Shown here: positions 56,949 through 64,000 of the stretch, piece by piece
Numbering within the stretch: the stretch's first letter is position 1
Layout of the letters: every line of letters begins with the position of its first letter
DNA from: Platycnemis pennipes
Taxonomy: Eukaryota; Arthropoda; Insecta; Odonata; Platycnemididae
Length of the DNA: 64,000 nucleotides
Reading direction: 5' to 3'
Assembly (NCBI GenBank): GCA_933228895.1
Contig: OW121856.1
Location: forward strand, 114,117,163-114,181,162
Position numbers and translations under genes: made by a program
Notes under the pieces: model-generated
Database searches by the model: none
Told to the model about the DNA's origin: nothing
Seen by the model: the letters and a program-made list of their open reading frames with translations, nothing else

Positions 56949-59026
56949 TACTGATGGCCGGATCGGATCCAAAGATCCACGGATCTTTCATTTTACTCGG
57001 TTCAGGATCCAAAGATACGGTGCAAAATCGGATCCGGATCGTAGATTTTAAATTTTCGCTGCTTAGCGATCGAAGTGCCCCGTGAATGGAATGTAGGTGC
57101 GGTAGATATTGACAAGAAGAGGATGTGTAACTCAGGTCACGTAATCAGATGAAAATGTTCCTGTGCAACTAGAAGCAAAATAAAGAAATATGACTTTTTT
57201 CCCCCCATTGCCCCGGTATCGCGGGAAAAAATACGTAGGATGTCATGTGAGTGGCCTACATTCACTGGGATCAAGCGGACAACGAGAGGTAGTGTACTGT
57301 GCGAAGTTCGATCCCTATCGCAGTTGAATTTTTTCTTTCAGTCATTGCATCGAAACGTTTATCATATTCAATTTCAAACCATTACATATGAATACTTATT
57401 TTATTATACTTTTGTTGTTTAATTAGATTTATAAATGTGCCATTAATAAATTAAGGATGGTCGGGTCGGATCCACGGGTCTTTCATTTCATTCGCTACTG
57501 AAATCATATCCAAAGACAGTAAAAATTCAGATCCGGATTGGAGATTTTAAAATTTCGCGGCTTAGTCATCGATTCACCCCATGCGAATGCGAAAGGAATG
57601 TACGTATGGTAGATACTGACAAGGAGAGGTTGTGTAACTTGGTCACGAAATGGGAAGAAGATTTTTTCCGTTCCACAAAAAAAAAATAAAAAAATACTCG
57701 TGGTGACTTTTTTCTCCATATGCATGCCCGAATGCGCGAGAAAAAAAATTAAGCTGAATGTCACGCGGATCGCCTACATTCGCCAGTTTCCCGTGAACCT
57801 ATGAAAGCGTAGTTGTTAAAAATGAGGGCTAGTGTACTGCCGGTCGCGAGTTCGATCATTAACACTACCTAAGAATACAGCCGTGGTGTATTCCTAGGGT
57901 AATGCAAGTAGGCAGTTAAAAAAAGTAGATTATCAGAAATTTCATGCCAAATTATAAGTCAAAAGAATAATTAAATTTGGCGTTAGTGAAATGATTGGAA
58001 AAAATTTATATTATAGAATTAAATTGTGAAATCATTACGTTAACTTTACAGTGTATTTTTGAGTGATGCATTTGAAAATCTAGTTTAAATGATAGAAGTA
58101 CAAAAAAGTCAGTATCCACACACAAAGGTTGGAAAAGAAGGATGATAAAGTTTTTGATTCAATGGCTGAAAGAAAAATTTTAAACAGCGATAAGAATCGA
58201 ACTTCATTACCTGCAGTCCACTACTCAACTCTGCTATTGTGGGCTTACCTGATTTTGGAGAATACATGCTCCTCACATTTCATTCTACTTTTTTCTTGCT
58301 AACTCAAAAATGGAGAAAAATCCAAGACTTTTTTAAATTTTGCTTATAGTACCATGAAAAAAGGCTAATCTCATATCAATATCAGAGTTACGCAACCTCT
58401 TCTTAGGAGTAGAAAATTCTCAAATTTCACTTCAAAGGTTATTATTAATAAGACGTTGCAAAATTACTACTTTAGCAGCTAGAAATATTCTATAATAATT
58501 TTTTTTGTCTCAATAATGGAATCCCCGGATATTCCATAAATGGGATCTCTTGGTGGCATTAAAATATTTTGTGTTTCTAAAAAAGAATTTGAAAGCATTC
58601 AAGGATTTGATTAGTAATTGGAAAATAATTCCTTTATTAATGAAAATGAACTTATAATGTTTCTTTTATCTGCAATCTAAAGAATAGTTGTACAGGTTTC
58701 AAAAATATATTTCTTGATGAATATATGATAAGGAAGGTGATCTTTATATTAGAAGTAATAAGATATAGTTATTGCATCCGTAAATCTTGATACAGGAAAA
58801 TATATCCACATAGATGATAGGAAGTTGATTATTTCTACAATAAATTTACTTGTTTTTTGATGATTCTATTGTTGCTGTATTTATATATTTATTAAAAATC
58901 TAGGATTTGAAAATGAATGAAATTCAGAATCGAGTATCTGAAACTAAAAATCCGACACCGAGATAAAGATCCGAAACCCAGGCAAGGATTCGGATCCAAC
59001 AAAAAACCTGGGTCCATCCATCACTA
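56949..59026. mobile_element. hAT-like non-autonomous element, 2078 bp
   Basis: A perfect 8-bp target duplication AATGAAAC flanks it (56941-56948 and 59027-59034). Ends TACTGATGGCCGGATC and (minus strand) TAGTGATGGATGGACC are short imperfect inverted repeats. 8-bp duplications and such ends fit the hAT superfamily. The left half contains a roughly 510-bp block twice (56955-57450 and 57455-57870). No transposase is visible. Confidence 0.82.
56955..57870. repeat. Diverged ~510-bp tandem duplication inside the hAT-like element
   Basis: TAGATATTGACAAGAAGAGG (57103) and TAGATACTGACAAGGAGAGG (57610) are offset 507 bases. GGATCC-rich starts, the GTGTAAC block and ATGACTTTTTT/GTGACTTTTTT blocks follow in order in both copies. 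Divergence is substantial. Confidence 0.75.
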
Positions 59027-59034
59027 AATGAAAC

Positions 59035-59210
59035 AGTCGAAGAATTGTGCAAAGGGTAGACATCGTCAGGTAATGAAGAAGAAAAAGATGAAAACGAACT
59101 GGTGCCAAGCTTCATCGAGGCTTGCGAAGCTTAGCAAAAAGTTAAAGCGTTTTCTATGTCAAATTGACATAGAATTGACATTCTGCTATCGTTTTCTATG
59201 TGCACGGTGG
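59035..59210 (+). pseudogene. Tigger-like transposase tail (piece 4)
   Basis: TVEELCKG, then NEEEKDENELVPSFIEACEA and QKVKAF, the usual end of Tigger transposases (ELVPSFxEAxxA). It joins piece 3 after removal of the hAT-like element. Stops are present. Confidence 0.72.
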
Positions 59211-59988
59211 AAGCGAAGGGGATCGTGGAAATGTTTTAGGTCTCATATCAAAATAATATTTTGAACCAAGAGGCAAAGGACCATGAATGACTTCTTTGAT
59301 AAAGATAATTAAAAATGTGTTTAAAGTGTGTTCTTTCCTAAAGTATAAAAATGAGGCCATCATTTCCATGTGTGTTATTTATTTACGACGAGGGACATTG
59401 TAATAAATTGTATGAGATGATGAGTGATAGAAGAAACTTCTAGATTGATTTGAAGTTTTTTTCAAATGATAACCAATCGTAAAAAATTGTGTAGGGGAGG
59501 GGAATTGGTGGAGGAGATGGCGACAGGACTAGCGAATGCATAAGTCAGTGCGTAGTGGAAATACAAATACAATGACGTCATCGCTGCTAAAGGGATTTGC
59601 GATCGGGTGAAGAGAGCCCTCTGCAAGTCCTTAAAGCAGTCTAAACTTGGGTATTATGTGCAAAAATAATAATATATTGTTTGTTTTACATAAATTAGGA
59701 GCACTATTAGAAATACAAGTGAAAATTAACCGGATAATTAAGACTTCACTGTATACATCAATAAAACTCTTAACTATCATTACCAGCAGCCGACATGTGA
59801 ATTTTTTGTAGTGTATGCATTAATTATTGACATTAATTAAAAAATTTCCAGCTTACAGGAACGTCTCTATATAATTCCCGAGAATAATAACAGTTCCCAT
59901 AAATTTCCACTCATTGGACTGCTAATGGTTTCCCAGATTATTCATTTTCCCGCATTCATCATTTTTTTCATCTATCCCCTTGTAAAAC
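59211..59988. other. 3' region of the Tigger-like element, no gene seen
   Basis: AT-rich DNA up to the right inverted repeat. 59930-59990 repeats TTTCCC/TTCCCGCA strings seen near the left end, consistent with subterminal sequence. Confidence 0.5.
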
Positions 59989-60008
59989 GATAGATCGAGG
60001 TTCCACTG

Positions 60009-60289
60009 TATAATAATGAGGCAATGACCACGAAAGGGAAAATAAAAACATTGTTGTATAGGATACCCACCTTCGGGCAGTTCTCACACATGGCGATGGT
60101 AGAAAGCTGTTATTGTTGCTGAAAAAAAATTATATGTATGCACTGGGGGATCCCATATGCAAGAGCATTTAATGTAAAATCCCATTTTTACTGTAGTGCA
60201 TCAGTCCTCAGGCATTTCCCTTAGCATGTGGAATATTTCTAATCTGCTGTGTGAACGGCAGTGAAATTCACATTAATTGGCACGTGAAA
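60009..60289. other. Intron sequence without recognised feature
   Basis: No gene or repeat was recognised directly right of the Tigger-like element. Confidence 0.4.
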
Positions 60290-60372
60290 AAATTCACCTG
60301 GACTGGGAATCGAACCATGGACCTTTCTGTCCCACCGCGCAGAGCACTAAACTATCCAGGATCGGTAATTCA
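60290..60372 (-). mobile_element. tRNA-derived SINE or tRNA-like pseudogene
   Basis: Minus strand: TGGATAGTTTAGTGCTCTGC (A-box-like) and GGTTCGATTCCC (B box, near 60308) are spaced like an RNA polymerase III promoter. No tRNA cloverleaf is convincing, so a SINE head is the likely origin. Confidence 0.6.
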
Positions 60373-60844
60373 CGTGGAAATTTTACCCAGGTTCAAGGTG
60401 CTAGGTTTTGGCGAGGGCTCAGTCGTTGAATATCCACATTGATGATATTCAGTAAGTCATAGTTGACTCCCGCGAATAACTACATAGATCCAAAGCAGGC
60501 ATTCACCTGGGCTCTTGTGTTTGGCAAAAATGCTAATTACATAGCCCATTGGGGAGATTAGCCAATGATAGCAGGAATTCATCCCTGCAACCACGTGAAC
60601 AAGACCAGTGTAGAATAAATGAAAACCAAGAGTCTCTGTATGAAGCTCATCGTCAGATTATATTAGATTGGGAGCAGCGAAATGGAGTAAGTAGATAATT
60701 ATTAAGTGTTAGATGAAATGGTAGAGCATGAGACAAGGCGTCTAGTTTTTGAGGTAGTAAAAATGAACATAATATGAATCCTCTGCGTAGAAGCCATCCA
60801 GAGGAAGCTGGTCTCTTGGACGAATATTATTTTAACAGTAAGCA
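60373..60844. other. Intron sequence without recognised feature
   Basis: No gene or repeat recognised. Confidence 0.4.
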
Positions 60845-60936
60845 GGAAGTGAAGGCATTTCGGGTGCTACACCGGGTCAAATCCTCCAGCGAGGGAGGAT
60901 TTGACCCGGTGGAGCACCATAAATGCCTTCACTTCC
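60845..60936. repeat. Long hairpin, 43-bp arms
   Basis: 60845-60887 is inverted at 60894-60936 with three mismatches and a 6-base spacer. Core arm string CACCGGGTCAAATCCTCC is perfect. Lies inside an open frame (60774-61052) without family resemblance. Confidence 0.9.
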
Positions 60937-61329
60937 AGCGTACGCCGGGAAAGCCTGTGATCTTTTTTAACAGTAAGCAATTAGATGCAAAATACAATAG
61001 TTTTGTTGATGAGACAATATGCCACTTAAAGACACCTAGAAAATGGACATAATTTCATTACCTTATAGAATTCTTTTGTATAAATATATTGCTTTGTATG
61101 TTGAGGATAAATAGTGTCCTTCTAATTAGATGGGTAGCTAGCATCTCCCACAAGCATTCTCTCCACACCACCCCAGGTGTTTATCCTGTGGACTCCCATT
61201 TGTTTGCTTGATGCAGAAGATGGCCACGTACTGCTCTCTTGACCTCTCTTAGTGCATTCTCATCGTGGAGAAGTTTCATTTCATCTGAGTAGTTGCAGGC
61301 AGCATCAAAAACCACTTTGTTCTATTCAG
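60937..61329. other. Intron sequence without recognised feature
   Basis: No gene or repeat recognised. Confidence 0.4.
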
Positions 61330-61547
61330 GCCGCTTGACACGATACAATTTCTTGTACAAACTCTTGTATGAGGAAATTTTACCGTGTAAAGCGGCAAAT
61401 TGTATGAACTCTTGTGCGATTGTCTGAATGACTAAACGGGAAATAGCACCTGTTCTAATTCCATTCAGACAAACATACCATTTCATTCAGTTTATACAAG
61501 CGTTTGCACAAGAAATTGTACAAAAAGTTGTATCGTGTAAAGCGGAA
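61330..61547. mobile_element. 218-bp MITE
   Basis: Left end GGCCGCTTGACACGATACAA and right end (inverted) TTCCGCTTTACACGATACAA share CCGCTT.ACACGATACAA. Internal TTGTACAA/CTTGTG strings continue the symmetry. The target duplication is unclear. A fragment of the same family is at 2425-2464. Confidence 0.72.
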
Positions 61548-62874
61548 TTTAAAAAAAGTCTTACCTGCATTCAGGAAAAGACTGAACTATCTACATGCTG
61601 ATATGCTCTGCATGAATATCAATTCCTCCGTTTTTGATGTATAAATCCTTTAACTTGAACCTTTTCACGAGGACTGTATATACAACACGTGCTTTTTAGG
61701 TCATTGTTGTCGTAATTAATTATAGAGTGCCCACCAGGCCGGCATATGTTCCCCTCTGAGTTATGCAACCACCCTCACCCCCATGCTTTTACAGATTTTT
61801 CAAGGTGTTTGGGTGTTTGTCCCCTTTCCCCCCCCCCCACCCACATTTTGGGGTGATGTTGCCGCTGATCCCTTATTTTTGGTGGTAACTATCCCCATGC
61901 CAAAGACCCTAGAAGTGGTTTGCATGGTAGACAGTAGTTTTAGATATAACCTGTAAAAGTATGCTGATCTTTTTAATATCCTTGTAGTATATTCAGTGAA
62001 CCTGTCCATTTTAAATTTCTGCAGGAGATTTAATAGGTATTTTAACCTACAATCAAACAATGATTCCCAACTTCATTCTTGCATAAAGGTAGCAGTATCA
62101 GACTTTTTGCTGTATCACATAAGGAAGGATCACTGGAATTGTTAGTAAGTAAAAAATTCCAATTAAAATAATAAGAAATATAGGAGCAGTAAAATTTTAA
62201 TCCATAAAGTGTGTTTAAAAGACATATCATTTAAATGTCTGCTGGACCAGAGGGGAATTTGACATTTAAACACTGCTGTACGCATCATGTTAACAGCAGG
62301 GGGTATTTGTATTGAATTGCCCTTTCTTGAAAACGAGAGAAGTGTGAGGAGGCATGCCTGGAAAAATACTTCATGGCAGTGAATGGTGAAAATATTTATA
62401 TTACTAGTGGTGCAACTTCCTGTTAATGACCGAAGTCATTTTGGAATGGAGACATTTTGTTTAGCAGCGTAGGTGGTGGCCATCTCTCTCTGTTGCACGT
62501 TTCGAAAGATGTGTCCTGGGGTGGTCTTGGATCATCATTCGATGGACCATGGTGGATTATGAGGCCCATGAGAGCATGTCTGCATTCGGTCGTACCCTTA
62601 CTTAGCGTGACAATGGAGACCCACATGATATTTGGCTCCTCTGCACCGTCATGTCTCTGCTGTTTTCTTTTAGGATGGGTCATGGTTGTCGCATTTCAGA
62701 GAGCATTGGCACCAAATCCTCAGCCATCACACACAAGGGTGTCCAGAATGTTTTACAAGCTCTTTTTTTCATAAATCTTTCCAACCATTCATTCTGATTT
62801 GTAGAAGGAAGTTGCATTCTCTTGCATTGACTGGAAATGGAGACTAATCACATTGATTGTCCGTTATTATTCAG
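61548..62874. other. Intron sequence to the third exon, no gene seen
   Basis: AT-rich with a poly-C run at 61829-61839. Open frames at 62423-62774 have no family resemblance. Ends with the acceptor CCGTTATTATTCAG. Confidence 0.5.
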
Positions 62875-63006
62875 GAGACAGAGATGGAGATCGAGGATGA
62901 GGTGGACATTCTCATGTCGAGTGATGTCGTTGCTGCGCAAATGTCAACCAAGTCCATCTCCTTCACGAGGGCTCAGGCAGGGTGGATATTCAGAGAGGAT
63001 CGGAAG
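62875..63006 (+). CDS. ANKRD13C: ANKRD13C-like exon: GPCR-chaperone domain, second part
   Basis: 132 bp, 44 codons, phase 0 at both ends, acceptor TTATTCAG and donor AAG|GTGAGT. Encodes ETEMEIEDEVDILMSSDVV, then STKSISFTRAQAGWIFREDR, the segment following YQRVRHE in ANKRD13C proteins. It directly continues the frame of the exon ending at 22837. No stop or frameshift. The next exon should lie right of the window. Confidence 0.9.
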
Positions 63007-63099
63007 GTGAGTGGTGGTGCCATCTGTTCTTTCGACTTAGAATCAATCAAAATCTTACTTACTGTAGTGGATTGTAGAGGCCAAGACTTTATGGAATTC

Positions 63100-63190
63100 C
63101 ATAATGTAGGATGAAAGATAAAAACGTAAGTGTCCCACAGGTTTGAAGAGATTTATTACAACATGTTTCACTTCACTGAATCATCATCAG
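63100..63190 (-). ncRNA. Possible degenerate hammerhead-like motif at a Penelope-like 3' end
   Basis: Minus strand: CTGATGA (63184-63190) followed by TGATTCAGTGAAGT and GAAAC (63165-63169). CUGAUGA and GAAA are the two conserved hammerhead strands. The intervening stem II is weak (ATT/AGT with a wobble). Position at the end of a Penelope-like fragment fits known occurrence. Confidence 0.3.
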
Positions 63191-64000
63191 GTACATGTAC
63201 AAGAATATGCGAAACGCTTGAATATATAGGAGTCCAAAGGGGAAGGGGGGTAAGGATCGGGCAGGGGATGGGGTTGGGGGGGGGAAGGAGTGGGGGGAGT
63301 GGTCAGGGGGGAGGAGAGGGTGCTAAGTCTGGTCCCTACAGCGGGTGGGAGCGGTCGGGGATGGGTGTGGTGATGGTGGACGTAGGAGTAGGGGCACAAA
63401 GGGTGAGGAGGGAAGGCTGGAAGCCACAGGGAGTGGGGGAAGGACCCTTCCGCCGATTGGTATCGGAGTGAAGCCACGGGATATCTAGGAGGGGGGAGTG
63501 GTAGGGGGAACAAATGGTCATTAGTGATATTTTTGCCATTCTTCACCTCCAAAACTCCATCTCCATCTGCTCCAGAATGTCCATCCTGGTTCGTTTGATG
63601 CCTCGGTGAATCATTACCGGGATGAAGTTGTCGTCGTGGCCTTCCTCGAGAAGAGGTGGGCTGCGAAGGGTGAGCTCCCCTTCCCTCTGACAAAGTCCCT
63701 CTGTCGGTGCTCTGCTGCTTGTGTGCGAAGGCTCCTGCCTGTCTGTCTGCCCCGTGTGTGTGGTGTCACAATCCGCACATTGGAATCTGTAAACTCCACT
63801 TTGGTCCAACGGATTTATTGGATCTTTCTCTATGGGGAGAACGCTCCTGATGTTTCGGCTGCTGTAGAATGCTCTATCATAAACCAGAAATGAAATCATA
63901 GACTAGCAGCATTTCACAGCCTGCTGCATAGAGCTCTCGAAATTCCCCTCTCCAAAAGCGAATTCGCAAAAGAAATGTGCATTATTAAAGAGATAGCAGA
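63191..64000 (-). pseudogene. Penelope-like element, linker, GIY-YIG domain and 3' region
   Basis: Minus strand from the window edge: linker remnants (63900-64000), then RSVLPIEKDPINPLDQSGVY and RFQCADCDTTHTGQTDRQ (about 63727-63780), the GIY-YIG signature with CxxC and G-T-G-Q-T-x-R, then FIPVMIHRGIKRTRMDILEQ. The usual Tyr of YIG is His here. A pyrimidine-rich tail follows (63230-63520). Frame changes between 63543-63899 and 63187-63693 indicate decay. It sits in the intron after the third ANKRD13C-like exon. Confidence 0.8.

Larger units (their letters stand above)
35323..60008 (+). mobile_element. Tigger-like DNA transposon expanded to 24.7 kb by nested insertions
   Basis: The left end CAGTGGAACATCGATCTATC (35323-35342, preceded by TA) is inverted at 59989-60008 (CAGTGGAACCTCGATCTATC on the minus strand, followed by TA) with one mismatch. 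Transposase pieces lie in order on the + strand: DNA-binding N-terminus at 35770-36095, DDE C-terminal part at 49640-49917, continuing at 56812-56940 and 59035-59210 once the Copia and hAT insertions are skipped. The first half of the catalytic domain was not found and may have been lost with the Penelope-like and satellite insertion. Matching ends and collinear pieces support one original element. Confidence 0.78.
22838..62874 (+). other. 40-kb intron of the ANKRD13C-like gene filled with nested mobile elements
   Basis: Donor GTACGC at 22838 and acceptor TTATTATTCAG ending at 62874. Both flanking exons are in phase 0, so the frame joins directly (…RHE then ETEMEIEDEVD…). The intron holds at least ten mobile elements on both strands, described separately. 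Confidence 0.85.

Noticed and set aside
60774..61052. 92-residue open frame containing the long hairpin
   Set aside because: The hairpin accounts for much of the frame, and no homologous family or start context was recognised.

Overview
The window looks like a repeat-choked stretch of an arthropod (most likely insect) nuclear chromosome. Host coding sequence is scarce. Three exons on the + strand (19211-19342, 22626-22837 and 62875-63006) keep one reading frame across consensus splice sites. They encode consecutive parts of an ankyrin-repeat protein 13C (ANKRD13C) type protein, covering the end of the ankyrin region and the start of the GPCR-chaperone domain. The exons before and after these lie outside the window. 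The second visible intron is about 40 kb and consists largely of mobile elements.

Left part (1-19 kb): the 5' end of a CsRn1-type Ty3/gypsy element (minus strand, LTR, tRNA-Trp primer site, CHCC gag) lies inside a non-LTR element. Then come an RTE-like 3' fragment, a Penelope-like GIY-YIG fragment, two decayed CR1-like LINEs, a 335-bp MITE with a TTA target duplication, an RTE-like LINE with an uninterrupted reverse-transcriptase ORF, a pogo/Tigger-like fragment, and the endonuclease end of a second RTE element fused through a perfect palindrome. 15-19 kb is mostly featureless, with one 136-bp tandem duplication.

Intron part (22.8-62.9 kb): a LINE RNase H fragment is followed by a Tigger-like DNA transposon (24803-35059) split by a complete LTR-to-LTR env-bearing gypsy-type endogenous retrovirus (25068-33405, minus strand, 4-bp target duplication GTCT). 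Its pol is broken at least three times but gag and env are open. Next is a second Tigger-like element whose two ends lie 24.7 kb apart (35323-60008). Its transposase gene is cut into pieces by (i) Penelope-like sequence with an internal 8-kb G-rich satellite of about 43 units, (ii) a Copia element (49918-56806) that itself holds a piggyBac, which in turn holds a pogo-type element, and (iii) a 2.1-kb hAT-like element with a perfect 8-bp target duplication. The right end holds a tRNA-like SINE, a 43-bp-arm inverted repeat, a MITE, the third host exon and another Penelope-like fragment.

Apart from the ANKRD13C exons, almost every long open frame is a mobile-element gene or a by-product of the satellite. 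The most unusual structure is the satellite, which starts exactly where a Penelope-like GIY-YIG reading frame decays and appears to derive from that element's 3' region. Species and copy number cannot be decided from the sequence alone.
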